Positions 11,186 through 22,450 of a DNA stretch of 64,000 bases are shown piece by piece. The stretch is from Linyphia triangularis (taxonomy: Eukaryota; Arthropoda; Arachnida; Araneae; Linyphiidae). The position numbers and the translations under genes are program-made. The DNA is taken from assembly GCA_963978545.1 (NCBI GenBank), contig OZ021727.1, positions 17,992,743 to 18,056,742 on the forward strand, written 5' to 3'. How positions within the stretch are numbered: position 1 is the first letter of the stretch; each line of letters opens with the position of its first letter. A model generated the notes under the pieces. It saw only the letters and a program-made list of their open reading frames with translations, had not been told where the DNA came from and did no database searches.

Positions 11186-12625
11186 ACAAGTTAAGTTTGG
11201 GACTTAACTAGGAGTGAAACCATTACATAAGATCATATTTAGACAATGTGTGTATTTGATGCAATAGTACAATCTCGGTAATAAGGTTTAATTGTGTATC
11301 TGATGGTTGAAATGCACTGTGTCATCATGCATGAACGTAAAGGAATTTTTTTTGAGAACTTTGTACTATTGTATAGTGCCGAGTTGAGTGCATTGAGACC
11401 GGTTGGTCTTCAGCGGATGATCAAAATTTTCCCACTAATTTTGACTGTATAACTGATTAATGAAGATCCAAGAGTTCTTAACATAAACTGCTCAAATTGA
11501 ACAAAAGAACTACAGTAACTGAATCGATGAAACATCGTAATAAAATTTCAGTTTATTGTACCAAGCATTGATGGTTTGAGTCTAGTGATACCATTTTTTT
11601 TTTTTTTTTTTAATTTTTGCCCATAGATTAATAATTTAGAAGCATTGGATTAATAATTAAGATATTTGAGAAATTTTCGCTTGCTTAGTGGAATAATTTT
11701 TTCTTTCGTTTACGAAAAATACTTTGAGAGAACTTGCGTGAGAAAATACGTACTGCAACACTGAAAATCAGAAAAAGAAAAAAGAAAAAAAAATTTTTAC
11801 TCAATATGGAATAAAAAAGCTTTCACTTGTTTACAAACACTTTACAATTAAAGATGCCGACTGAAAAAATTCACATAAAACATTTTATTTACTTACCTCT
11901 TTCAAACAAAAATTGTAAGCAACATGGAGACAAATTCTCTCCCAAAAACACCACCATTCGTTCGATTAACAACAACAGCAACAACAAAAAGAAAAGAAAA
12001 ATATCCGCAAATAAAATGCAAATATTTAAACCTAGACTTAACATCGTATATATTCGTTGCAACCAAGTGCAAAATATTCCATCTCTCTTCGACATTAGAA
12101 AGAAATTCTCGCGAAAGAAAATTATATAAATACATAAATCTTACTTAATAAAAACCTTTCAAGATGGAAAAAGCTTTCGAAAGGGGGGTTTTAATCGGGC
12201 AAAAGAAAACTTGTAGGAAAGAAATAACAATAATAAACAGAGTATTTACACACTGAGGGTATTTGAAAGGGGTGTATTTTTCTTAATGCCATTTGCGTTT
12301 CAATTGCCAGCGTCTAAAGTCGAAACAGCAACAAGAAGTAAGGAACCCCAAGATCTTCGATTTTCTCATCAAAGAAAAGAGGACGTCTTAATGCGTTTTG
12401 AAAAGTGGGGAGAAGAGATACTGTGTAAATTGTGAAATGGGACAGGATACTTTTAAAGATATGGCTTTCTTCCGTTTTAGTTAACTTTATTTATTTTTTT
12501 AATAAATGAGAGTGAGGCAAGATTCAGTGCAAAAGTTATACGAGCGGGATAAGTTAAAAAATGCTTTGTATTCATTTCTGTTGAAGGTTAAAATTTGACT
12601 GATTTTTTATCCATTACAATGTACT
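11186..12625. other. AT-rich non-coding DNA
   Basis: Poly-T at about 11594-11612 and A-rich tracts. Overlapping open frames on both strands at 11827-12148 are lysine- or phenylalanine-rich products of A/T-rich DNA. No gene supported. Confidence 0.45.
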
Positions 12626-12640
12626 CATATTTTAAATTGG

Positions 12641-12820
12641 CCGACCAAACGGTATAGTGGTTAGCGTGCTGGCTTCTAGACCGCGAGGTTGCGGGTTCGA
12701 GTCCCGTGTTGGCATGGGTGTTTGTAAATGTATGTTGGCTTGTCTAATGACGAATGTTTGGGCGCATTATAGCCCTCGTGTTGCTGACGGAGCCAGATAA
12801 TCTGAATACAACCAACCAAC
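12641..12820 (+). mobile_element. SINE-A copy 4 with exact 15-bp TSD
   Basis: Plus-orientation full-length SINE-A beginning 'ccgaccaaacggtatagtgg', with an intact B-box GGTTCGAGTCC and a tail ending 'acaaccaaccaac'. The TSD CATATTTTAAATTGG is present at 12626-12640 and 12821-12835. Confidence 0.96.
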
Positions 12821-12835
12821 CATATTTTAAATTGG

Positions 12836-13179
12836 TTACAATTCTGATGAATGATGAATAGAGTAAACTTGGTTATAATTCTGATGAACTATTAAAAATA
12901 ACTTTAAAAGTACTTTAATGTAATTAATATGCAATTACTATAAAATTGTTTACGATTTCGCTTTTTATGAAATTATATAAGTCTGTTCCATAACATCTGC
13001 TTTCATAACACAATGCAAAACTAAAGCTTTCTTCATATCGTAACTTAATAGACCATCAATTTAATGTCAACAACTTCAACCACTTGGAAAAATTATCATT
13101 GAAATTTCTTTACACTATTTCGACACCAATGAGCAATATTGTCAAACGTAAGTAAAAACAGGCATCAGCAGTTAATTCA
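12836..13179. other. AT-rich non-coding DNA
   Basis: No feature recognised apart from a repeated 'ggttataattctgatgaa' phrase just downstream of the SINE. Confidence 0.45.
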
Positions 13180-13490
13180 CCAGCACTCCCTGCTTGGTTG
13201 CTCATTTTTCCGTACCATGATCTATCTGATAGACGATGTACGACACAAGTACGCCATTAGATGTATCGATGGTACATCGTTTGGGAGGTGGGAGGAAGGG
13301 AACCACCCCCTTCATTAGGAGCCCCCTAGCAGTCGTCACTTCCGGCGGCGATCACGTGCTGAGCACGATTTCCGTGTCACGCAAACATACGCCTCTGCCC
13401 CGCCCCAGTACTTTCCCCGCCACTGCTCAATTGGATTATTTCAAGGTTAAATGTGGGATGGATGATACAGATTGGATACGTATTAGATAA
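13180..13490. promoter_or_regulatory. Candidate regulatory GC island
   Basis: GC-rich island in AT-rich DNA with a palindromic CACGTG E-box inside 'gatcacgtgctgagcacg', GC-box-like 'ccccgcccc', and inverted words near 13230-13275 ('cgatgtac', 'gtacatcg'). An 84-codon plus-strand open frame here has no recognisable domain. Regulatory role is inferred from composition and locus only. Confidence 0.3.
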
Positions 13491-13772
13491 TCCTTAAAGC
13501 AGAGTTTACACTAAGTGTCACGACCGCGAATATGGCAACTAATTACAAGACCTTTCAAGGTAAGGGCTTTCCTAACTTTGAAAGGACATGATTGCCGAAA
13601 CAGTGAGAGACTATCAGTGTGTTGGATAGACAGATATGGAATTTTAAATGTATTGGTTTTGCACTATTATTTACAGTATTGAAATGTGGCTATAAGTTAT
13701 TGTAAAATCTGAATATCGAGGGATGAGTAAATAGTTTCATTCATGAAAAAGGAACCTATGATCTCTTTACTG

Positions 13773-13974
13773 CCCTGTTACAAATTTTGTTCCATCTTGC
13801 ACCTAGAATTGGTTCCCATTTAGCTGCAACCAACATTTGGTGCTAAGTTTCACAATTTAATGGTGCTACCTCGGACCGTAAGCACCATAAAATCGTGAAA
13901 TTAAACACCAAATGTTGGTTGCAGCTAAATGGAAACCAATTTTAAGTGCAAGGTGGATCCAAATTTTAACAGTG
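13773..13974. mobile_element. Palindromic MITE, copy 1
   Basis: Two arms of about 85 bp are inverted copies: 'ttggttcccatttagctgca' on the left is matched by 'tgcagctaaatggaaaccaa' on the right, and 'accaacatttggtgct' by 'caccaaatgttggt'. The loop is near 'cctcggaccgtaagc'. The outer ends are CTGTTACAAATTT and AAATTTTAACAGTG. A second copy at 33869-34070 confirms it as a family. Confidence 0.9.
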
Positions 13975-14600
13975 TGGACATGCTGTCCAAGTGGTCACTT
14001 TGCAAAAATCAATGGCCTTGAGACACAAAGACGGGTTTTTAGTACTTTTTTTTTTTCTTCTGACACTCACTGTTTCTTAATTACCTAATTTTGAAGTTGT
14101 CTTTGTGAAAGGACTTATAGTTATTTAAGAAGAAATGCTTAATGTTTTACAAATTAAATGAAATTATAGTGGTTTAACGAAATTAAATTTTTTGAGAGCG
14201 GTAGGATATGTTTAAATATGAATAAAGCACCTTGGTTGGTAAGTGACTTAATTGAATTTTACCCGATATGATTTTTTCTCCTTTCAAACTAAAGAGTTTT
14301 CAATTCATAGACTGGAAGGCACATCTGTTTCCTGCAAGTTACATCTGATAAGACGTTGACGTATGAATTATTCTAAGAGTTGCATATTAGCATTAGTGTT
14401 GAGCTTGTTGGTCTAATGTCTAATTTTATCTCTTTTTTAGAAAACTTTCAAGTAAAAATAATTCAATTTTATAATTATGAACATAATGGAGACTTAGTTT
14501 ATGTATTAGTGTTTTCAAAATATGTATATAAAAAAATAAGGTTCTTCGGAGGAGGGGGGGGGGGAGGAGGGGGTGACTTAGTACGTTTGACTGGATAATT
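13975..14600. other. AT-rich non-coding DNA with a G-rich tract
   Basis: A G-rich tract of about 20 bases ('ggaggaggggggggggagg' type) lies at about 14549-14571. Otherwise nothing is seen. Confidence 0.45.
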
Positions 14601-14738
14601 GGTTTGTAAGCTCAACGACCTATTTTTATGCACAATGTCGGCTAATCAGGCTTGGACCTATAGCTTAACGCGGAGTCCGAACCACAACGAAAATCCATGC
14701 CTAAACCGGGATTAGAACCCGGCCCCGTACGCTTTGAC
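14601..14738 (-). mobile_element. SINE-B copy, 5' truncated
   Basis: Plus-strand start GGTTTGTAAGCTCAACGACC, then 'gcacaatgtcggctaatcag' and 'cttaacgcggagtccgaacc'. It ends just after the B-box complement 'gggattagaaccc', so the tRNA A-box end is missing. Confidence 0.82.
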
Positions 14739-15564
14739 ATTTTAAATAACGAATCCCAACTTAATCGAAAATTATTGTTATTGAAGCCACAAGCAAAATC
14801 TTACTGTGTTTCTAATATACCACAGCTAGTTCATCAACTCATACTCGTCCAGTGATCATTTTCATACGAGAAGCGACGTACTCGCTCCGTCATATTCAGA
14901 TTTCACAATAATTTAATGCCATATTTCAATATTTTAACTAACCTTGCCTACAGGCATACTCGAAAATTCCATACCTGTCCTATCCTACAAACCACTTGTT
15001 TCCCTTATCCCACTATTTCGTTGTTATATGTCACTTCAAAGTTAGTTATTTTCCGAAAGATCCACTGCAACCATTCTCTGTACCCACAAGTGGCAGCTTA
15101 TCATTCCCAGCCACCCCCCAACCGAATAAGCCAAAACACAGGAGACCATTTCTCCAACCGCTGTCATAGCACATCTCCATCACACGCGTCCTTCAATGGC
15201 TCCAGAGGGTGACATTCTAATGAACGAGTTTTCGAACGCGAGACCCTCCCTAATGAATACCCTGGTGCTTTTATTTTACCTTTTTACCCTCCCCCTAGAC
15301 GCAGGGGCGATCCACCCTTCTAACTAAATCAGAACATGTGTCTGTCTCATTGGGCTCCATGCACGCACTTGCTGAGTGTGTGAAGGGCTGGTAATGATTC
15401 AGTTTATGGGATTTTTTTTTGGGGGGGAGGGGTTAATTCTGGCAGCGAAAGGACTTTTCTTCAAAAATATAATAATTTATATATTATTTCTAGACAATAT
15501 TTGTTTTTTGTGACGATACTTTTTTAAATCGTTTCACATAATTTTCTTTATATTATCTTCGCTT
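14739..15564. other. Non-coding, with a C-rich candidate regulatory island
   Basis: From about 14990 to 15420 the sequence is richer in C, with TAATGA homeodomain-like words ('ctaatgaacg', 'cctaatgaatac') and a 98-codon plus-strand open frame lacking any known domain. No splice-bounded coding signal was convincing. Confidence 0.35.
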
Positions 15565-15862
15565 TTGAATGTATGTATGTTTGTTGATGGAAACGGTATC
15601 TGCAGAGGCCTAATTAACGCCCTTGCCGTCATCCTATCGGGCTGAAACTTCGATGTGGATGGCCGTGCACTCTGTCAAATATTGGGGGCTGTCACTGTCA
15701 TTAAAAGGTCGCTTTTACATGCGTTTCTATAATCATTTTAAATAATTATAATAATAATAATCCCATTTAACCGATCACTGACGAAACTCTTTCCTGTTGC
15801 CAAAATTTTTCTAATGAAAATAATAAAATTGTTTTAGTCAGAATAAATAAAACATATTTGGA
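15565..15862 (-). mobile_element. MITE-D copy 1 (partial)
   Basis: Reverse-orientation segment of the repeat also found at 26402, 27478, 37185, 51706, 56677 and 60180. Shared words are 'tctgcagaggcctaatta', 'gggctgaaact', 'ggggctgtcactgtca', 'ctctttcctgttgcc', and 'aataaaattgttttagtcag'. Only the half nearest the microsatellite end is present. Confidence 0.85.
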
Positions 15863-16828
15863 TTCTAATAATTAAAAATTCTAACAATGTCAAAAAAAAA
15901 TCAAGTTTCAAAGAAACAAACTTTTCCAATGGCCTGTATTCTCCTTATTTTCTGATGTATTACTTTAAAATTCTCGTTGGAGTTGGTTATAAATTAGTGC
16001 ATAAACCCATCTTTAAAAGTATTTTCGAAATGGAAACCACTGATTTTTAAATGTAACGTTAAGATAGCTCATATTAGATTTTTGATCTACAAGCATATGA
16101 TGCTAAATGCTTGGCTATCTTACTGTCCTCATGTACTACTGTGAAATAGGTTGCTATTGGTTACTTACAACTGCTAATTAGATTGGAGGAGAGTTGTTAA
16201 CATAGATTTGCATGGTGGTTTTTAAGCCTCTTTCGGCTGCATGTAAATAACAAAACATGCACATCCCAGAGATTGTAAATAGAGATTAGTGATAGTAACT
16301 GATATGTTAAGATAGTGAGTAAAATGACTTTTCAAATGTAGATTTTTTAATTTTAATTGCGAGTGCCTTTTTACCCTCTATATAGTGCGTGATTTTTGTC
16401 TTTATGAGACAACTAGCGGTCATGTAACTGATGTTTATTACAAAATGTACAGAAATAAATATACTCTAATGTATAAACAATCGTAGTATGACTGATATAA
16501 TTAATTGTAATAATATACATAAGCTATTGCTCAACTTTTATTCCCAAGTTGTGTAGCATATATGCTTATACTAGATTCTTAAATTTAAATTTTTAAACTT
16601 CCATTTTTTAAAATAAAATTTTTTTAGATATTGAATCTGGAAATACAGAATACACTAGGTGTTTCTTTTTTACTCTCTAAAACAAGTAAAAAATAAAAAT
16701 TAAAAAAATACTACTACTAATAATAATAATAATTAAAATTAACAGACTAAAGTACCAATTTAAACAATACTTTTTCTAAAATATTTAAGTCCCAACTTTT
16801 CCTACTGCTTACTCATTCTCTAAAAATT
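15863..16828. other. AT-rich non-coding DNA
   Basis: Nothing recognised. A/T homopolymers and a short (TAA)n-like tract near 16715-16735. Confidence 0.5.
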
Positions 16829-17032
16829 CCCCAAAACACATGCGAAAAAGGTAAAATCCCCAAACTGCACTTCAGCAAAGATTTACGATTTACAATATCT
16901 CCAGAAGCCAGCCAACCAAAACCCACCAAATAACAATAACAATAAAAAAAAAAGTCTACCCCCCCCCCTCCCCCTCGACTAAATCAAAGCCAACCAGTGC
17001 CGGTGTTATCATCACCAAAAATGCAGAAAGAA
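16829..17032. repeat. Dispersed direct duplication, copy 1
   Basis: Shares with 17912-18093, in the same orientation, 'ccccaaaacacatg', 'gcaaagatttacgatt', 'cacaatatctccagaa'-type sequence, 'ccagccaaccaaaacccacc', a poly-C run, and 'ccagtgccggtgttatcatc'. The copies are about 1.08 kb apart. This copy retains about 20 more bases around the poly-C. Confidence 0.9.
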
Positions 17033-17368
17033 AAAGGGCAACCACGCTCTTATCTGGTTTTCCATCGCAACATTTCATATTTCGCCGACGACCCACGAAA
17101 CGTTTTGGGAAGGAGGGAAGGGGGGTTAAGAATAAAATAACGCGTGATTTTGTTCAGATACCGAGCCGTAAACACTGTGGAAATTATTATGAAGGGGGGG
17201 GGGGGACTTTTATCTACAACGTTTAGTTTTTGCGTGCCTACTTCGACGAGCTGGAATTGTAAAGGTTGAGGTTTAATGTTGGGGAAGTGTGCTGTGGAGG
17301 AAAATAGATACTATGGTGGAATTCGGTTTTCGATTTCGATTATATTAGCATTACTTGTCTATCAAGAG
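17033..17368. other. Spacer with GC-richer start
   Basis: GC-richer sequence with poly-G at about 17196-17206. No gene seen. Confidence 0.4.
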
Positions 17369-17473
17369 ATTGGTTTGTACACTCAACCACCTATGCACAA
17401 TGAGAACTAATAATGCCGGGACCAGCAGCTTAAGGTGGATTCCGAACCGTAACGAACATTCAAGCCTGAGAGG
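17369..17473 (-). mobile_element. SINE-B fragment interrupted by SINE-A
   Basis: 'tggtttgtacactcaacc', 'gcacaatgagaactaataatg' and 'ggtggattccgaaccgtaacg' identify the 3' two-thirds of SINE-B in reverse orientation. The match stops at 'caagcctgagagg' where SINE-A begins. 'cctaatccgagagg' follows on the far side. Confidence 0.8.
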
Positions 17474-17653
17474 TTGGTTGTTTTCAGATTATCTGGCACC
17501 GTCAGCAACACGAGGGCTATAATGCGCCGAAACATTCGTCATTAGACAAGCCAACATAGATTTACAAACACCCATGCCTAACACAGGACTCGAACCCGCA
17601 ACCTCGTGGTCTAGAAGCTAGCACGCTAACCACTATACCGTTTGGTAGGCCTA
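17474..17653 (-). mobile_element. SINE-A copy 5, nested in SINE-B
   Basis: Full-length reverse SINE-A, with 'gggctataatgcgccgaaac', B-box complement 'ggactcgaacc', and end 'ccgtttggtaggc' (one mismatch to the family GTCGGC end). Short GAGAGG flanks occur on both sides. The nesting shows SINE-A moved after SINE-B was fixed here. Confidence 0.93.
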
Positions 17654-17911
17654 ATCCGAGAGGATATGTAGTGTAATTCTACTATTCTCTATTTTTGTGT
17701 GCTAAAAGTCACAAAAAGCTATGTCACAATTGATTAGAGATATATCTTTAAAAAAAAAAAATTCTTCTGTTTAATATCCCATTCATAATGCTAATACAAT
17801 TTACTATGCGTCCTGCTTCCATCCCATTGACATTATCAGATTTATTTTTGTATTATATTAAATGAAATGCAGATATTTTTCAACTAATGAAAAGTATTTT
17901 TGGAGTTAGTA

Positions 17912-18093
17912 CCCCAAAACACATGTGAAAAAGGTAAAATACCCTAACTGTACTTCAGCAAAGATTTACGATTCACAATATCTCCAGAAACCAGCCAACC
18001 AAAACCCACCAAATAGCAATAATACCCCCCCCCCCCCGACTTAATCAAAGACATCCAGTGCCGGTGTTATCATCACCAGAAATGCAGAAAGAA
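17912..18093. repeat. Dispersed direct duplication, copy 2
   Basis: Second copy of the segment at 16829-17032. The interval between them carries the nested SINE pair, so it has grown since the duplication. The best-conserved part is the 3' 'ccagtgccggtgttatcatc' block, followed by 'atgcagaaagaa'. Confidence 0.9.
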
Positions 18094-20439
18094 CCTTATT
18101 TTATTTAAACGCAATTCAAACCTAATTCAAAACCTATGCATTAATTTGTTAAATAAACATTTTTACGCATGACACAAATGATAATTATTAATAAATATGT
18201 AGCTAACTTAGACTGTTCCGGCCAGTGATGTTTGATTTTAGTTTATAATATAAGTTTTGTTAAGTCTAAAACTATAGATAAGTCCAGTAATATAGATAAA
18301 TCTACTAATATAGATGTATGGCATAAAAATGTAAATTTCAAAATCTGTTTTAAGTTTAGAATACTGAATTAAAATGTTTATTCCCAACTAAATTCATGCA
18401 AGGTCATTCCCATTACTTATCTAATGAAGCATATTTCATAGACCTTCTCAAATTTTGTAATAAGAAGTTCTTTTAATTCATAATAATGCATAGCAGTTCA
18501 TTAATGCACGTAAAAATTATTATTATTATTTTATTTTTTTTAAAGTTTGCGAAAATATTTATTTTTGATCAATTATTAAAAGATTAATATATATGTATAT
18601 ATTCCAAAGAAACTTAAATCTAAATAGGGATAACATCCACGAAACTTTTGCTGTGAAACCTTAGCTCCGACCTTGATCCAACCCCCCCGCCCCCACCAAA
18701 AAAAAAAATCCAAGCTGCAACAAAAATCCTCCCCCCCCCCGCCCACACTCTCACCTGTAAATAACAATAAAAAAAAACTTTTATAGCCCAGCAACCTCAG
18801 AAGGTCGGGGCCCCAAAGGTATAAAATACCTCTTCCTTTACTAGAATAATCCCGAAACCCCGTGGGAAAATATTTATACCGTTGGGCAGAATAGGAACTA
18901 GCAAGAGAGATGGGAAGGGGGGGGGGGATAAAATAATCCCCTCCTTTCCCTCCCTTGAGCGAGCCACCAATCGGAAATCGATGTGAGCGACCTGAGACAA
19001 GGATTGGAGAAAACTGCAGGAAGAAGAAACCTTCTTGAAAAGGAGTTCCGGTGGACGACATTTGGCGACTTATCAGCTTTTGTGGAGGGATTTTTTTGTT
19101 GTTGTTAAATCTTGTGTAATTTTGTTGGCGAGAAGAAATCTGTTAATTTTAGTAGTAGCTAACTTTTATTACTTTTAGAACCAATGCTATTTGGGATTTA
19201 GATTCGTTTATTAAGGATTATTTTTTTTTTAAAGAAATCATGATAAATAGAGAGTTGAAAGTTTGTTTCTTAAAACAAGCTTTAAAGAATAGAAATTAAA
19301 ACTAATGTGAAGTAAGAAAAATAAGTCAATATTTCGATTTGTACTTGAAATGCAAAATTACGCTTATATTCAATATGAAGTGGGATTTGAATCCACCAGA
19401 AACTGTTACGTGGAAAATTCTAGTGACTATGTTATTTGAGAGGTAACTTACAGTTAAGGGTAAAACAGTATATAAATAAATTAAAACATTACGTTAGTGA
19501 ATTTAATTTAATTGTTGAGGTAGAGCGTTAAAAACACAATTTTGATGGATACCTTGAAGAATAATCAGCTTTTAAAGAATTTTTGAATGCTTTAAAAAAT
19601 GTATTTTAAATAAGTTTGTTTGACAATAATATTCTCTAAAAATGGTAATAATTTTATGAAAAGGACAAATAGCTGCATATAAAGTGTTCATATTGGAAAA
19701 GAGTACAAAGAACTATTTTAGATATTCGAAAATACGAAACAATTCCTGTTGAATTTCCTTAAATTAAAAATGTACATTTCCTTGAGGTTTCATTTTAAAA
19801 GTTCGCGAAATTTTAATTTGGTGCAAATTGAAATAGCTATCTTTCTTTAATGCTAGATAACTAAACTTACATCAGTGTCACTGTAACTAATCATTCAACT
19901 CACAGACTAATAATTAAAATATATATATTTCTATGTTTCTCTTATTTATATCAAACGTTTGTGTATCTTAAAAGAAGCATTATAATATTTTAATTAATAA
20001 AAATGTTCAAAAATTAACGTTTCGATGAATGAGAAGGAATTAGTGCTATGGAAACATTTTTAATCCACTAAATAAATTAAAAAAAAAAAAAACAATGATA
20101 AAAATTACCGTTTCGATGAATGAGAAGGAATAGACGGTTTATGAATATCTAGGGTTAAACAAAGATTATCATACCGCCATTTCGGTTGCAAAATTCATTA
20201 AATTTCAAAATGCTGGTTTTATAAAATTCACAATTCTATGCTATACTATCATATTGAAAATCAAAAATCTTTTTTAAGGGTTAAAATAAGAGATTTTATT
20301 AATAAAGGTCTAGATAAATTCAAAGCCATATATTTCTATATTTTATCAATTGCACAAATTCAGAACTGAACATAAATTCTTACTCGGTCATCTTTTACCC
20401 AAACCAGAATAGTTGATGTCCTTCCACTTTTAAATCACG
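18094..20439. other. Long AT-rich stretch, no gene recognised
   Basis: A GC-richer part at 18640-19070 has C runs and G runs, and a 161-codon minus-strand open frame whose product is glycine- and phenylalanine-rich low complexity. I do not accept it as a gene. A 31-bp direct repeat lies at 20010-20131. Confidence 0.45.
20010..20131. repeat. 31-bp direct repeat, spaced 91 bp
   Basis: 'cgtttcgatgaatgagaagg' with flanking 'aaaatta' and 'aata/aatt' occurs at about 20010-20040 and 20101-20131 with one clear difference. This suggests a local duplication or a repair footprint. Confidence 0.85.
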
Positions 20440-21060
20440 AAACTTCAATGTCCCCCTCCCCCATACGATACATCGCTATTAGAATATCCTCGCTACAATA
20501 ATTACCAACTCCCAAACTCCTTTAAGTTTCGACGCATTAAGGACATTACAACCTAATTAAATTACCGATACACCATATCCAAGCGTAACATGTCATCGAA
20601 TCTGCCTAATGACACATCAGGAAGCGGTATTAATAGAGAGTTTTCGACGAGACTCGAAGAAGGTGTCCTTTTAATGAAGATTACCGAGCTAAGACGTCAC
20701 ATTACCCTTCAACTTCGCATCTTTGGGAAAAGATGAATGGTTACGGGAAGGAATGTTCGCTTTTCGAATCTTCGATTTTGGAAATGGAAGCGGCTTTAAA
20801 TGAGGAAAGGGGGGTCAGTGGAAGGATTGGGGATTTTGAATCCGAATCATATACGTATGCTTGGTTTGAAATATGCGCGGGTATATCTGGAAATGGGGAA
20901 TCTGACCAGGTCGGGAGAATGTTTCGAATTTCAAAAATGTCGAGGAAAGTATTCAGATATATGTGAGAAATCGTTTTCGACAGAGTTGGCACTTTCAGTT
21001 GATGCATTCTAAATTCCATTATCAGACAACGCATTGATTAGACATGCAGAAGTGACGATT
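20440..21060. promoter_or_regulatory. Candidate enhancer: homeodomain-site cluster plus CRE
   Basis: Within about 280 bp (20440-20720) there are many TAAT-core words: 'gctattagaat', 'aataattacc', 'cgcattaagg', 'cctaattaaattacc', 'cctaatgac', 'gtattaatag' and 'tttaatgaagattacc'. A CRE-like GACGTCAC lies at about 20693-20700. The block is richer in G+C than its flanks. Open frames on both strands at 20733-21034 show no domain. Function is inferred from motif density at a developmental-gene locus. Confidence 0.35.
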
Positions 21061-21999
21061 AGGTCAGAAAAATGTAGATTTCGAAATCAAGTCATGAGCA
21101 TGGTATATGTCGTTAGATGAATGAATGGCGAATCTGAAGTTGTAAAATCTTATTAGGGTGGGAGTTTGGTTAAAATTTCAGAATTTTAAACATTTTTTGG
21201 GTTGTGGGTTAGGAATAAAATATCGTTTTGTGCGTGTATTTGGTATTTTGTAAATTTCAAATATCCCGTTTAGATTTTGTATGGAATGGAACGATTTTAT
21301 AGTTGAACTAATGTGGCGGAGTTTTAAATTTAAATGGTGATGAGGTAATCTAAAAGAGAATAATGCTAATGACCTATGCTCTGTCTAGCAATCTTAATAT
21401 ATAGCTTAAGAGATAGAAATATGAAAATTTTATTTCAGCCAAAGAAAAAAAAAAAGAAAAGAAAAATGCTGTAGTTAAACCGCACTTATATGTATCGAGT
21501 TGATAATAAAGAACATTTCTTCATAAAATTTGTGCGCAAACTATTTAGACCATAAAAAGAATTTGCTTAAAGAAAATAGAAAACATCAGATCAGTTTTTT
21601 CCCTTTAGATGGAAAGAAATACCTTTACCAAGTAAATCGCATGGGGGAATATTGTTGAGGAAATTTTTGACAAAAAAGAAAAAAATCCACCATAGTTTTA
21701 ATTTTATTGTTCGATGTTTTATTTATTGTTACTTTTATACTCTAGTTCTTATTAGAAAGACGATTTCTCTGTTATTAGTTCAGGAGTTGGTAGGAGTAGG
21801 TATAGGATATTTTATGATGGTCTATTATTTTCTACAGGCTCACAATTTTAACACCAGTTTATTTCTGGCCACCTTGTGCTTTAAATGATCATACCCGAAT
21901 TCCTAAAATTTGGTTCTAGAACTTTCTTTAGTGTACAAAACTCTATTTAAACAGAACTGAACATTAATGAACCCTTTTCCTTACGTTAAACCTCATTCG
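21061..21999. other. AT-rich non-coding DNA
   Basis: No feature supported. A 78-codon hydrophobic open frame at 21652-21888 is typical of T-rich DNA. Confidence 0.45.
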
Positions 22000-22450
22000 A
22001 ACCTGCTTATTATCTTTTAAAAGTTCTCTCATTAGAGGATCCATTTCACGGAAGACAATGCCATCGCGTTCCTTTTGTCTTCAGATCACATGAATCAGCG
22101 AAACTCTTAAGAAATTAAGTGTTTCATAACGACCCACGCTTTTAAATGCAAGTGGCTCTTCTCCTAGCTTTTCCCCAAAACAGATTTCCCTTTAAACCAG
22201 AGGCAATTAACCGATTACAGGATGGCAACGATTAATCGATTAGAGAACTCGGAAGCTCAGCACATCGATTAAACGATTAACCGACAAATCGTTTTTTAAT
22301 TGAAAGTTAATCGCGAAGTATGCCAGATAGATTTGCAGCAGCGATAGGGAGAGCAGGCCTTTTTGATTGCAAGAATTCGGATTGTTATTAATCAGAGAAC
22401 GGTTTTTTTTTTAAATGGTTTCTGGGGTTGTTGTGTCGTTTTTTGAGAAG
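22000..22450. promoter_or_regulatory. Candidate enhancer: clustered GATTAA / TAATCG words
   Basis: From 22205 to 22320 there is a dense set of related sites: 'caattaaccgattac', 'acgattaatcgattag', 'atcgattaaacgattaacc', 'tttttaattgaaagttaatc'. Several are palindromic (ATTAATCGATTA type), which suits paired or dimeric homeodomain binding. A less dense part upstream contains 'ctcattagagg' and 'tcacatgaatcag'. Role inferred. Confidence 0.4.

Noticed and set aside
18576..19061. 161-codon minus-strand open frame
   Set aside because: Glycine/phenylalanine-rich reading of poly-C and poly-A tracts, with no domain.
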